Shown: positions 12,408 to 24,191 of the stretch, piece after piece
Position numbering within the stretch: position 1 is the stretch's first letter
Layout of the letters: the number at the start of each line of letters is the position of its first letter
Made by a program: the position numbers and the translations under genes
Assembly (NCBI RefSeq): GCF_022965805.1
Contig: NC_133106.1
Coordinates: forward strand, 34,585,913-34,649,912
Direction: 5' to 3'
Origin: Primulina eburnea
Taxonomy: Eukaryota; Streptophyta; Magnoliopsida; Lamiales; Gesneriaceae
DNA: 64,000 nt
The notes under the pieces: generated by a model
Told to the model about the DNA's origin: nothing
The model's input: the letters and a program-made list of their open reading frames with translations, nothing else
Databases searched by the model: none

Positions 12408-13154
12408 GGCTACGTTTGGTTGGAAGGATATGATAAACTAATGTTTAGTACGTAAATGATGAAGAAAATGATTGTGGTAGGATTGTAATATATGGTGTAA
12501 AATAATATTAAGTTTGGTACGATTTTTAAGTGTAGGATAATTTTGAATTTTTTGATGAAGAGACGAAATTGCCCTTCTCCTTCGCGACGGCGATAGTGGC
12601 GGCGGCAGGCGGCCGTTCGGAAACGGTCTCCTTCCTGCCGGAAAATTAGCGACGGCTTCTGAAAACCCGTCGCTAATAGCGGCTGTTTTTGAGAAATCGT
12701 CGCCGATCTTGTGAAACCGTCGCTAATTTGACATTTAGCGACGGTTTATTAGTGCATGAAACCGTCGCCGATGTAGAGAAACCGTCGCCGATCTTGTTTT
12801 GAGAAACCGTCGCCGATCTTTTTTGAGAAACCGTCGCTAATTTGACATTTATCGACGGTTTATAAAACAATCGTTGCTATTTGCGAAGGATTTTTACAAA
12901 CCGTCGCTAAGCGATTTTCTTTAGAAGAAATAGACTCACCCACTTGCAATTTTTTTATTCACGGTAAAGGCTATTATGGTCATTTCTTTTTTCAGTCCAC
13001 TCGGATAAAACTAATCCACCCTGAAAGCATGGATACATTTGCCCTGGTAAACAGTAGAAATTGTCCTACAATTACTCAATCTCAAATTTATAAATGGAAC
13101 CAAACATAAGATTATCTAACAATCCAAACTTAATCACACTTACCAAACTGGGCC
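12408..13154. mobile_element. PIF/Harbinger (Tourist-like) MITE in duplication copy B
   Basis: A 747-bp element flanked by TTA on both sides (12405-12407 and 13155-13157). Ends are GGCTACGTTTGGT on the left and, reverse-complemented, GGCCCAGTTTGGT on the right; 10 of 13 positions agree. The 3-bp TTA target and GTTTGGT-type ends fit non-autonomous PIF/Harbinger elements. The middle (12646-12912) is a GC-richer array of GCGACGGTT inverted motifs. No transposase frame is present. It is absent from copy A. Confidence 0.75.
12646..12912. repeat. GCGACGG/CCGTCGC inverted-motif array (1)
   Basis: About ten alternating copies of TTAGCGACGGTTT and AAACCGTCGCTAAT or AAACCGTCGCCGAT, separated by short AT spacers, so many small hairpins are possible. 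The same motif fills 20884-21155 and 47217-47393 inside other element types. Confidence 0.8.
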
Positions 13155-13237
13155 TTAGTGCACTTTTTATCTCGTCATATATCCATATCGTTTGGAACTA
13201 AATAAATCTTTTTTTCTGTTGTGCAATATATTTCAGA

Positions 13238-13500
13238 GATGACTAATTGTTAACTAACCCTAATTAAACAATTAATAAAGTCACCAATTGAATTGATCTT
13301 TCTCCTAAAATATATTATTTTTTTCATTCACACCGGCATTAGTTATATTTAACTATATAGTAACGTAGCAGGTTATTTTATATACCCTAATTAAACAATT
13401 AATATAGTCACCGGCTGAATAATGAATATATATTTTCCCTACTTAAATATATTTATTTTTTAATTCACACTGGCGTTAACTATATTTAATTATGTAGTAA
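13238..13500. repeat. Two-unit tandem repeat, period about 127 bp
   Basis: CCCTAATTAAACAATTAATA followed by AGTCACC occurs at about 13258 and again at 13385, with similar flanks, including TTCACACYGGCRTTA before each repeat junction. Copy A keeps only the right-hand unit, so the duplicated blocks differ by loss or gain of one unit here. Confidence 0.6.
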
Positions 13501-14462
13501 GCATCACGATTCAATCATTTTCCTTGAAGAGATAATTATTTTATCCAACAATTCATCTTCCAATAATTATATTTTTTTTCATCCATTATAATGAAACTTG
13601 TGTCTTTGGCTCTGATAGCAACAATATGACTGATCATTTTTCGTTTTATCAAAATTTATAGTTCAAGGTAATTGCATGTGTAACTCAAATTTTTTATACT
13701 GCACAAGATGTGTGTGTGTGTGTGTGTGTGACATTCTTTGAATAGACAGGTTATAAATAGGGGTGAGAAAAAATAACGATCATTCCGTTACACCACACTT
13801 ACCGTACCGCAAAATAACGAACATATTGAATGTAACATTATACCGAATATTTTGGTACGTATCGAAATTTCGGTACACCGACATGACGATATACCAAAAT
13901 TTCGATACGGTAGAGGCATTATTTTTTGATACCGAATTTTTTGGTACCATATAAGATATTATTTGGAAAAATCGGTATTCTGTAACGAACCATGTCTAGG
14001 TATAAATTTGTATCTCATGGAAAGATTATATTGATAAATTTTGAATGGTTTTACTATGTGAAAATGTAGGATTCACTATATTTACTACTCTTGAGCAATC
14101 TTAAAATAGAAGGGGATCGATTTTTAAATTGATGGATCGGAGTTCAAAATATCCAATTAAACAAGTGTGACGAGTGAATCTGAAATAAGCAACATCCTAA
14201 ATACGAGCTTGATCACCTATTCACCTTAACGTGACGTTTGTCTTTGTGTATTACACAAATAAAAAAAATATAAATCCTTTTGACATTTTTATTTTATAAA
14301 ATAGGTAGTCCAAATTAAGTTAATCATCAATCGCCGTCCAAATTCATGACTTCATCTTTTTATATCAGTGACGCAAATATGATGATTGACGGTAATATCC
14401 ACGAATTCATCTGTAAATTCTACAGTTTGTTGAATGAATAATTAAAATATTTGAAAGTCGAC

Positions 14463-14866
14463 AATGCAAGTAAAAGAATCGATCAACGTTTTCTCTACCC
14501 TCGAACAAGTAAATTATCATTGATGTAGCAAAAAATTATGATTATCCGAACTAACACGTTAGGTTCAAAACACTTGTCAAGTTTAAGTTTTGACCATCTC
14601 CAAAACAAAAAAAGACGCACCCCGATTAACAAGATCTCCGGACCAACAATTCGATGGAAAAAATTGAACGTTGAAAACGAAATATTCGTAAAATATTACA
14701 GGTGCGAAATAAAAGAGAGCTTGAAATGCCAGAAAAAAAGGGATTAACTACATCTTGCATTCAACTACAAACTAATTCAATTGCATGCTACCAAATAAAA
14801 TATCAATCTATGAATTTAGTTCACATTTAACTGCTCGCATTTTAGCCGTGGCATGATTCGGAAAAC
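14463..14866. other. 3' flank of the cornichon gene
   Basis: Noncoding stretch between the end of duplication copy B and the cornichon stop codon. Presumably includes the cornichon 3' UTR, which is read on the minus strand. Nothing else recognised. Confidence 0.45.
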
Positions 14867-17216
14867 TTATAGGGACTGCTCGTCATCTTCTAATGCATTG
14901 TAAATCATCCTACATGTAGAGAATATTATGATAAATTCAATAATCTCAACAAGGCTCGAGAGAGATCAAAACCAGTTTTTAATGATGATTAGAGATGCTG
15001 CATCATTTTACTTACCAGAACAGACACATGAAGAGAAGAAGTATTATGTAACCAAGCTTGAAAAGCCGTTGCTTCTTTTCCCAACTTAGCAAATTAAAGA
15101 TTTCAGTTACATCTACTAGATGCTGCCTTCGAACATACCTGATACAATAAAATAATAACTCAAAAAGAGTGGCTCGATCCATCATTAGATGAACTATATG
15201 AAATGATGAACTATATGAAAACCATAAAAGGTCAATTTTATATAACCTGTGCTAAACATCAAACAAACTATTTTTGACCATGGAGAGGTTACTTGTTCAA
15301 AGTTCTGATGATTGGTACAATTCTTCATTGTATTACCACAATATCTGTTTCATTAGAATATATCATAATGACCGCAAGACATTGTTCTTGTTCTGACTCT
15401 GGTAAGCACAAAATTAAAACAACTTTGTTTTATCACTGCCTGAGGTTATTGACATTAATTTTCTCTTTCATAACATAATTTTCATCTCTTTCGAGTAGAC
15501 TATGGTCTAAAATGATTCATGGGGGTGGGAAAAATGGCCAAAGTTCATGTTTAGAAATAGCAAACAAATATCTTAGCTCAAGTTCCAAACCCAATTCGGG
15601 TAGAACATTAAAAATTGAAAAAATATACAGTTTTTCTCCTACAAGTTGAACGTAAACTTCTCAACATAAATAGAAAGTCTATGAAATTATAAAAATAGAA
15701 TCGTAAAAATATCATTCTCAAAAAACATGTTTCATGTTATCAGACAATCAGCAAACTGAAATACGGAGAGAAAAATGAGGTAGTCTGTTACAAGGGTGTA
15801 TGTATTTATTCGTCAGATTCAAGTAACTAGAATTTCAAGCAAAGGCCAAGTGATCTTACAATCGCACATTGTAGTAGAGGTATGGAAGACAGAGAAAGCA
15901 CATAACCCAATGTCCTGTTACGAGGAAGAGGACACACAAAACTCCTTGTGTAATGAATTCTGGTAAAACAACCGAGTTTATTCGAGAAGCAGAGTCATAT
16001 GGATTGATATAATCAACCTCTAGATCCGCCAAGCACATGAGCTGAATTAGATATAAAAATGGTTAGATAGCATGTATAAATACATTTCACCAACAAATTG
16101 AATCAATTGAATAAGTTCCATCAGCAGGTTGCAACCACAACCAAGTAAATACAGGTAACTGAAGCATGACTGATAGCATTCAGTTGTAAATGATTAAATT
16201 CCAGGTTCTATCCCCCCTTGTCATAAGCTCAAGCGGTAAAAAACTTCAAATATTTAGAAAGATTTCAATTCCACTATTCCATTAAAGTTTTCGATTTCCA
16301 TTTCTAGTAGGAATGTAGGATTCGAATTTAAGTAAAAATATATATATATATAGGTCACTAAACACTATAGAGTATAGACTGCAGTTCCATATGGCCACTC
16401 TTCAGATAAGAGTCACCATCAAAATTTGCATCTACTCACGAGAATATTTATTGGCATTTGAAGCAAACAAACACTTTAAGTGCGGCCTCAAAGAAGTTGG
16501 CCTATAACTTAAAATATGTACATATTCATGCAAGAAAAAAATCCATGAGACCATGGAATTATTCGCTGACTGCATGGCAGCACAAGCAATATTCAATCCA
16601 AATAAAATCTTTCATAAACTCACCACATGAAATTTTGCTTCAAGCCATTTGAAATAGCCAATATCTATAAACTAATTCACAAATAGTTCAGAGAAAAAAA
16701 AACCTAAGGAACCACATATGTTTCCAACAAAACCATTATCGGCAATTCAGCTGATTCAAGATGTCATCTTCCATTGGCATAAAAAAGACAACATAGTTTT
16801 TATTGAAAATACCCAAGCACAAGTTCTGGGTCAAAAATCATTTCTTTTACCGGAAAAAACAAAGACATCTATAAACTCGGGAATGAACAATAAAACAAGT
16901 AAAAATTATCCACAAATCCGAATAAGCTCTTGCCAATTTCAAGAAAACACTATTTTTTTAAAAAAAATTAATACTTCATCCCAAAAATCGAAGCAGAACA
17001 AAGTACATTCACAATCACAGCGCCAAAAGACCCAATTGATAGGATCAAATCCACAATCACATCAGGAGAAAACATTCTGATAATCATTCGACATCACATC
17101 AACCCATTAAATCAAGAAAAAGATATAATTTTGAATAAAGAAACCTGGAAAACGAGCATAACGAGTAGAGCAACAACTACGAAGAAGAACAGCAGCCACG
17201 CCCACACATCCCCCAT
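14867..17216 (-). CDS. Cornichon family protein (ER cargo receptor)
   Basis: Four exons on the minus strand: 17145-17216, 15860-16041, 15016-15138 and 14867-14909. All junctions are GT-AG and in phase, giving 139 residues, the usual plant length. The protein starts MGDVWAW and has a first membrane segment at about 4-24. The family signature [20 protein letters not shown] follows, then [12 protein letters not shown] and two or more further hydrophobic segments. [13 protein letters not shown] is the cytosolic region with the conserved IFN motif, and the acidic tail is ALEDDEQSL. Cornichon proteins sit in ER and Golgi membranes and load selected membrane proteins into COPII vesicles. The first two short exons and the last were found by translating around the large middle exon. 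Confidence 0.95.
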
Positions 17217-17558
17217 ATCCTCTTTATTCAATTTTCCAAAATACAAGCGGAGGATAGAGGGAGATGGGCAAAGATATGATAGCTAGCGCCGGGTGCGTAT
17301 AGTGCCCCTGGTGCTTTACTCGAAAGACGAGAATAGGTGTTGATCTGGACTTCCACCCAGTAGGCAGTAACCCTAATGGAAGGTAAAGTAGAAGAAATAG
17401 GAACGCATTTAGGATTTCTGAGACACTTTTACTTCTTTTGTCTGCTAAATATAAATAATATTCATTTTAACAAAAATTCATAATTTTATTCCATTTTTTT
17501 CAATTATATTCTATTTATACAGTTAAAAATACCATTTCTGGGACGATTATTCTACACA
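17217..17558. other. Upstream region of the cornichon gene
   Basis: About 340 bp between the cornichon start codon (minus strand) and a small Helitron. It should hold the cornichon 5' leader and core promoter. I see no clear TATA box. Confidence 0.4.
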
Positions 17559-17833
17559 CTAGTAAAAAATACAAATGTATTGCATGTGCTATTATTATTT
17601 TTAATTTGATTAAATAATACTAAATAATTAACAAGAAATTATTTTCGATTTAGAAAAGTTGTTCGATTTAAAAAGGAAGTTTTATTTTGATTTTTTTTCT
17701 ATTTAAAATATGGAGTGACTTGAAAAGGTTTTAAGTATGATAAAAAGAGTAATTATGAAATTAAATATTTTGATGTCCTCAAAGTAGTTATTATAATACT
17801 CTCACACTTAATATAATAGTATAGAAGTATAGA
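17559..17833 (-). mobile_element. Short non-autonomous Helitron (1), about 340 bp upstream of cornichon
   Basis: On the minus strand the left end reads ATCTATACTTCTATACTAT and continues TATTAAGTGTGAGAG. The right end has a short hairpin (ATACATTTGTAT) shortly before CTAGT. These are the TC start and CTRR-T end of plant Helitrons inserted between A and T. At 275 bp it has no Rep-helicase. Two relatives lie at 43982-44320 and 46814-47077. Confidence 0.65.
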
Positions 17834-18070
17834 TAATATTACTTTTTTTATTTTCAAATAAAAAAAGTTGTGGCAACTGCCGAAACCAATTATAATTTTG
17901 GACCAAACTGACAAAATACATCCTTGGACTCTGTAATTTCGACAAAATAACGAGGACCTGGCCGACCATTTCACTAGAGAGGAAATAAGACAAAAATAAA
18001 AACATAAAATAAAACACGTGAGGCATATATATAAATATTCACATTCATAAAATTACATAAACGTACATAA

Positions 18071-19392
18071 TTATCCAATACAAGGTATGCATCCGAAAAA
18101 ATCACAAAATCTTCGAGTTCTTAGAATAATTTTCTCGATGTTGCGGTAAAAAAATAAAGAAGTAAAACAGATGGTCGATCGACTGCCACTCGAATTCAAT
18201 TTAACGTCGACTTGATACGAAGAATTTGAAACGTCTTCTTCACTGTTAGCGTTATGTTCATCACTGCAGCTGTATTTCCTAAGATAAAAGCTTCTGCAGC
18301 CTATGTCGCCAATCAAACCGACTTGCTCAAACCTGAGCAAACACATTGAAAATAAATAAACCCGTAATTCTCTGGACACCAATAGAAATTAATTTGAAAA
18401 TGCTACAACATTGAGGCAATGAATTTCTGAGCAACGATAATTTGACACATGGTGCCATCAACCTCTAGGCTGTTGGGCGCTTTGAAGGCAATCCAGTGGA
18501 ATGAATTGGGTTTGTATTTGTTTTAAATCTAAACGATGTATTATTGCTAATTCCGCTGATAGAACCATTAAAATAACAAAGTCTTTGTTAATAAACAAAC
18601 GTGAAAACTTACTCTGAAGACTAAAGTAAGATTGATGCAATTGGCAAGTTGAAGCCGAATGCTTATCCAGAGGAGGGATTCGTCCTTCTTCGTTGTACTT
18701 TATTATCACGAGATTTATGGTTTCCTCGACGTTGGATCCCAATTTCACCAAAGTCTGAATCGGTCCAGCACTTCCCTCCACAGTCACATTCACCACAACC
18801 TTAGCATCTTTCTGGACAGTAGAGACCACCATCACTAATTAGTTATGTTCTATGACTCATCACTAATATATATATATATATATATATATCGTTTTTCTTG
18901 AGGTAACACTAATACCAAACATGGTGTTATTTATATGTCGTTTACGTTATTGAGATATTTTAACTAATTTTACCAAACAAATTGTTATGAACTGCATCCT
19001 CGATCGTAATCCATACATTACAAGACAGCTAATCCCAGAATGATCTAAATTACCTGATAGCATTTCCGAGGAAACCGAGGAGTCGATATCTCCGGTGAAG
19101 TGAATATATCCACCCATGTTACCGGCCGACACTGAACTCTCTCGTCCTCTTCCGCCGCCACCTTCTCCACGGCCTCCGTCTCACTCCCTCCAACTCCTTT
19201 GAGCAGAGACGGCTCCGACTTGCTTCTCTTCAGAATACTCACGTACTTGGACGGCTCCAGAAACTTCCTATCAGCAGCAGGCTTGATCCTCTGACGAACT
19301 GCCAAAGACTGAGATGACCTGGGTGTGCCGTGATAATTAGTTTTTTCCCTCCGGCTCGCCGGAATCCTTCTCCTCAGAACTTTCTCGCGCAT
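18071..19392 (-). CDS. DUF7054 (At4g22758-like) protein gene with apparent frameshift
   Basis: Three minus-strand exons: 19054-19392, 18613-18811 and 18071-18332. The N-terminus is basic ([12 protein letters not shown]) with [12 protein letters not shown]. Exon 2 opens the domain with [20 protein letters not shown] and ends HQSYFSLQ. Exon 3 holds [15 protein letters not shown] and a basic, Cys-containing tail. With the strong acceptor before 18332 the frame reads SLSKSV and then stops (TGA). The family sequence expected there is SLxKSDLIGD, so one base appears lost near 18315-18318 (GAT to GT). A weaker acceptor (GCAAG, exon start 18321) would restore frame and skip about six residues. So it is either a frameshifted gene, an assembly error, or a gene rescued by splicing. 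Biochemical function unknown. Confidence 0.75.
18866..18889. repeat. (TA)n microsatellite
   Basis: A run of about twelve TA units within intron 1 of the DUF7054 gene. Likely polymorphic. Confidence 0.85.
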
Positions 19393-20557
19393 ATATGAAG
19401 GAATTGGGGGGTTGCAGGAAAAGGGTGGTGGTATATGTATTGGTGGGGAATGAAAGTGACAAAGGAAGTTGCTTGTTGAAAGAGGTGGTTGGGTCGATTT
19501 GCGGAGGGGTGGCGGTGGCGTGCGATGCAGTTAACATCATGAGTCTCATGTTATAACTGTCTCACGGATCTTAATCTGTGAGATGGCCTATTCATATTCA
19601 CAGTAAAAAGTAATTACTCTTAGCATAAAAAATAATATTTTTTACGGATAACCCAAATAAGAGATCCGTCTCACAAATATGACACGTGAGATCGTCTCAT
19701 ACAAGTTTTAGTCATATTTTAAATCGGGTAGAACGTTAATTTTATTTTTAGTTATTAGATATATATAAATACATTCAATTAAATCTAGATTTTTTATTAT
19801 ATATTTCTATTTATTAAGCAGGTGAGATATAAAAACTACAATGTTCTCTACTATGTCATTTTCTAATATAATATGCCATTTTCAATTATCATCTACAACA
19901 TAAATGAATTTCTCTCTTTTTTAAAAAAAACATTAGTACCCCTTTATTGATAATTAAATTTTTGAAAAATAATGGTAGCCATTGAGTATTAACCATGTTA
20001 AATTTATAACCCCATTTTGAATCAGGTGTTTTTTTCATACTGATGAAGGATTTTCTTTAATCACTAAAAATTTGAGTGTCCGACGTTATCCGAATTTTCG
20101 CGTACCCAAAAATCAGATAGTGAATTTTTCAGATCAAGTTCAGATAGTGAAAATGAGATTTTTTTTATAAGTATAACATGACTAGTCTTTCACTCATCAC
20201 ACAAGACTTAATTATGATGAGTTTCTATACATAAAGTTGATCATACTGATTTATTTTGCAAGTGTCGTGAGTTCACCTGAGATTATAACAGTATATCACG
20301 ATATATGTCTTCTTGTTATATCATTGATAGTGGTATGAAGATGAGCAATTGTTATCATACATTTTATTGGAACTTATTATCTTGTTTACGTTGAGCTCAA
20401 TTACATGCATTTCATATTGCATTCATAAATTTATTTCTGCATTTTTTTATGTTTATTGTTGTTATTATTTAACTATTATTTCTCATAATCATAACTTCAG
20501 TTTTACTGGGGGTGTTGTGGTTATTATTGGGTACTAATAACTGTGTTAATTGTGAAT
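19393..20557. other. Upstream region of the DUF7054 gene and AT-rich spacer
   Basis: Contains the minus-strand promoter and 5' leader of the DUF7054 gene, then the dispersed repeat at 19556-19708 and AT-rich DNA. No gene recognised. Confidence 0.45.
19556..19708. repeat. Dispersed short repeat with GTGAGAC/GTCTCAC termini (copy 2)
   Basis: It starts near CTGTCTCACGGATC and ends GTGAGATCGTCTCATACAAG, with the shared core TACTCTTAGCATAAAAAATA and ACCCAAATAAGAGATCCG. It lies about 160-320 bp upstream of the DUF7054 start codon, so it may overlap its promoter. Confidence 0.75.
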
Positions 20558-20578
20558 CACTACAAGAAAAACCCCAAA

Positions 20579-20870
20579 CGACAACACACTTTTAACAACG
20601 GTTTTTGCGAAAACCGTTGTTAAAAGTGTGTTTTTTAAGAAAAAGACAACGGTTTTTATAAAACCGTTGTCTTTTGGGGGCAAACCACAACGGTTTTATA
20701 AAAACCGTTGTCTTTTGCGCACAAAAGACAACGGTTTTTCGGGTCAAAGACAACAGTTATATAAAACGTTGTCTTTGAGCGTTTTTTAGGGTCAAAGACA
20801 ACGGTTTACAGAACCGTTGTCTATTAGCGCTTTTTTTGGTACATTCGACAACGGTTTTATGTAAAATAGT
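20579..20870. repeat. ACAACGGTTTT/AAAACCGTTGT inverted-motif array
   Basis: At least five hairpin pairs such as AACAACGGTTTTTGCG with AAAACCGTTGTTAAAA, separated by short spacers often containing AAAGACAACGG or TTGTCTTTTG. Located just inside the CACTA-like terminus. Confidence 0.85.
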
Positions 20871-20883
20871 TTTTTGTGGCATG

Positions 20884-21155
20884 TTTAGCGACGGATTTAT
20901 CTTTAACCGTCGCTAATAGTCGCGACGGAACTAAACAACTGTCGCGACATTATAAATCGGCGACGGTTAAATATGTACCGTCGCTAAATTTAGCGACAGT
21001 TAAAGAAAAATTGTCGCATGTTTAAATGTAGCGACGAGTTTTTCAAAGCCGTCGCTAATTTTCACGACAATTTAAAATAAATCGTCGCCGATTTAAAATT
21101 AAACCGTCGCCGATTTAAAATTTTGCGACGGTTTAAGTCCACGCCGTTGCTACTT
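20884..21155. repeat. GCGACGG/CCGTCGC inverted-motif array (2)
   Basis: Alternating TAGCGACGG, AACCGTCGCTAA and GTCGCCGATTTAAA motifs with some one-base variants. It directly follows the ACAACGG array. The motif matches the arrays at 12646-12912 and 47217-47393. Confidence 0.85.
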
Positions 21156-21160
21156 TCAAA

Positions 21161-23575
21161 AAAAATTCGTTCCCCCATTTTTTTTCATCACTTTCTATAA
21201 ATACATGCAAATTTCATTCAATTTCTTCCACTTCGCTCCACAACAATTAAAATTTTTCTCACTTACACGATTTTACGACTTTACAACACTTAAATTTTTT
21301 ATCTCTTACATGATTTTACCACTTCACAACACTTAAAATTTTTATCTCTTACACGATTTTTTTTCCAGTAAAAACCCTAAATAAAGTGACTTATAGGATG
21401 AATCTTGGCTAAATTTTACCGTATATTAGAATGTGTTAAAATATAGATAAAATCCATACAAATTTTAGTAATATCCATTGATAATACTACTAGACGCATA
21501 ATACTGATATGAAATATAACCTATACTTCATTGTTTGGTCAAAAATCTATCAACCCATGTACCGAGTCTGATCTCACCTGGAACAATTTCCACCAACCAG
21601 TATAATATGAAATCATTCCTACTTTACCCTCGTCAAACCTAGAAAAATTTACAGAGAAGAAAAAATCGGTGGAGTTGGGGGAAGAGGAATCCGAGCTTAT
21701 ATTGATATTTTGATTTTGTCTGTTAAATGTCTAACATCGATTACATTAATTATTTAAGAGTTGTGTATATAAATTTAGACAATCATCTATTTTTAACCAG
21801 ATTTTGGATCAAGTTATGTCATATTCAATCTTAATATAATATCAGAACTCAGGCTCATCATTATGTGATGGAATGCTCTATAAATCATCGGATAATATAA
21901 ATTTCACGTTTCATTTGGTTCATTTTTGAGTGTGAAGATTCTCGTCTTTTTTTCTCGAGAACTGTTCTTTTATATTTTTAAATTTAAAGTAGGGGTTTTT
22001 TTTTTCTCGTTTTTACGATGCGTCTGCTGCGTGTTGGGGACTTGGGTCACTCGCTGAGTGCATGCGATATGTAAACTAATCATTATTCATTTTTTACTTT
22101 AAAATATATATTTTTGTTTTGTCATTTAACCCCATTGCTGGGCTATTTCCGCTTTATTATCAAATTCCAAAAGATACACTCGATTCTGATTTTTTTCTAT
22201 TTTTTTTAACTTTTCAATATTTTTGTTTAACCTAAAATTACCTTTACATTCATTTACACCATCAAACCCTTAAACCCTTTTATTTATCGAACATTGAGTT
22301 TTTTTTTTAGTTTTTCATTTCTATTTTCAAGCAATATTAGTCATTTCTTATTTTTTTTTTCCATTTATCCAAAATCTACACATTTAAGTTTTAAGTATTT
22401 CTCTAAAAACATAATTTTCCGCAAAAAATCTTTTAATATTTAACAATATTACAAAAGTAATATTTGGCTTCATTAAAGAAATATATTTTTAAACACTATA
22501 AGAAAATTATATTGACTTTTAGTTTTAAATGTGATTGTTGTGGGCAATAATGCACGCACTTTTAGATAATATTTTCATTATTTGGGAATATATATGAAAG
22601 AAACATGCGTCGGCCATATTTACGAGTTAAAAATACAATATTCCCAGTTATTTCAATTTCCAAGGTAGTTATTACCTTAAATTGATTTGTTTATTGCTCT
22701 AAAAAATGTTTTATCTTTATTATATATTAAAATAAAAATCATATTATTAAGTTTTTTAAATAATTTTTTTTTAAAAAAAAGTCAATTCATCCATAGCCAA
22801 AATATATAAAGAGTGGCTCATTTCAAGAAAATATATGATAAAAATGAAACATCGTCTTAGTTTTACAAAGGTGGGAAGGTGATAAAATGTTTTAATAAAC
22901 TTGAATTAAATATATGCTATCTATCTATTTATATATTAGTACAAACTCATTATACTAACTAATTTTTCTTCGTGTAATGATAATTTCATATAATACCAAA
23001 TAAATCATTTATTTAATAGTATATTTAAAATAATGTTGTCATAAATTCAATTATATATAAAATTATCTCAATTTTTTCAGAATTGAGATGACATCATCAC
23101 TCTTCATCCAAAAGTATAATAAAAACATCACAAGTTTTTATAACAAAATATTCTAAAAATAATCTGCTTTAAATTTTCTACATAAAAATTACTTTTAAAA
23201 AATTGAAACATACCCATATATTATGTGCGTAGAGATGCTAATAATATACATAGGGGGCGAAGTATAAATAGGATGAATATGTATTTTTTCAGAAAGGTAA
23301 ATAATAAAATAAAACCAAATGTGCGATAAAAATACGATCCTCTTGTGAGCACACGAGAGTTAGTAAGATTTGGAATGACGTGAGTTGATATTTTCTGACG
23401 TCAAAACATCAATTCTTTTGTAGAGCATATTTTTCACTAAAATATTACGATGTATGTTCTAAAAGTTGGTGTTTGTTGTCATCTTTTTCGAGTCCATGTG
23501 AACTTGAATTCATTCTCATTATTGTATCATTACAATTAAAATTATGAAAACAATATGACTTTTTGGGTTTATTTC
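21161..23575. other. AT-rich intergenic DNA
   Basis: No coding frame, RNA gene or complete element could be supported. Homopolymer T and A runs are frequent. Part of the left end (to about 21400) may still belong to the CACTA-like element. Confidence 0.5.
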
Positions 23576-23728
23576 ATCCTACCTATGTGGGCATTGCCCC
23601 CATGATAGGATGGATGGTCAAGATTTGTCCATGCATATGTAGGACCCACAATTTTTTTTTGAAATTGTATGTTTGGCAAGATCTTGGCCATCCATCCTCT
23701 CATGGGGCAATGCCCACATGGGTAGGAT
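23576..23728. mobile_element. Palindromic foldback MITE
   Basis: Two arms of about 50 bp are inverted copies. The left arm (23576-23628) includes TGTGGGCATTGCCCCCATGA and GGATGGATGGTCAAGAT. The right arm (23679-23728) has ATCTTGGCCATCCATCC and GGGGCAATGCCCACATG. The 50-bp loop contains an A/T run. A decayed relative of one arm lies near 8570-8605. No coding capacity. Confidence 0.7.
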
Positions 23729-24191
23729 CTCATTAACCTTTTGACTTTTTGTATGTTATTATTATACATTGGATTTTGAAAGTTTCTCCTGCAAAGAAAA
23801 AATCCTTAAATAACAACCAAGCAAAAATATATGATGTGGTTATTACGATTGATCTTGAACATGAAATTTTGTCATAAATTTGAAATATTAACGTCAGATA
23901 ATCGATAATTAATGAACGTTTATACAAATAAATATTTTTCATTATTAAAATTGTATTCCTTTGATTTTCGAACGTTCCAAATTCCTTCCATCTCAATATT
24001 TAGGAACTTACACTTTGCCCCCTCAACTTTTCCTATTTGAATATTCCCAACCTCTTCCTTCCCGCATATTTTAACAAACTAAATTTGACAGAACCAAACA
24101 ACTCAGCACACAAAGAGTAGCTTTCACCCACAGAAATTGCACAAAACCCCTCATCCCAAATCTGTGTTCTAGTCCTCACTACTACTACTCA

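Larger units (their letters stand above)
9853..14462. repeat. Segmental duplication, copy B (with second germin-like gene)
   Basis: This block is homologous to 3693-7429. Relative to copy A it carries a PIF/Harbinger-like MITE at 12408-13154 with flanking sequence, and an extra unit of a roughly 127-bp tandem repeat (about 13238-13500). It lacks about 275 bp of the ATACCGAAATTT-rich stretch. Both blocks point the same way, as expected for an unequal-exchange or template-switch tandem duplication with 2.4 kb of spacer. Confidence 0.9.
20558..21160. mobile_element. CACTA-like element end with subterminal repeat arrays
   Basis: It begins CACTACAAGAAAAACCCC, a classic plant CACTA terminal repeat. 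Immediately behind it are two dense arrays of inverted motifs (ACAACGGTTTT/AAAACCGTTGT, then GCGACGGTT/AACCGTCGC), as expected of subterminal transposase-binding repeats. No matching GTAGTG end was seen downstream, so the right border is uncertain and the element may be truncated or longer than marked. Confidence 0.65.

Noticed and set aside
16718..17080. A 120-codon plus-strand frame
   Set aside because: It lies inside cornichon intron 1 on the other strand, is rich in Gln/Lys/Ser and matches nothing known.
20579..21155. A CRISPR-like array of regularly spaced repeats
   Set aside because: This is plant nuclear DNA; the repeats are alternating inverted motifs with irregular spacing inside a CACTA-like end.
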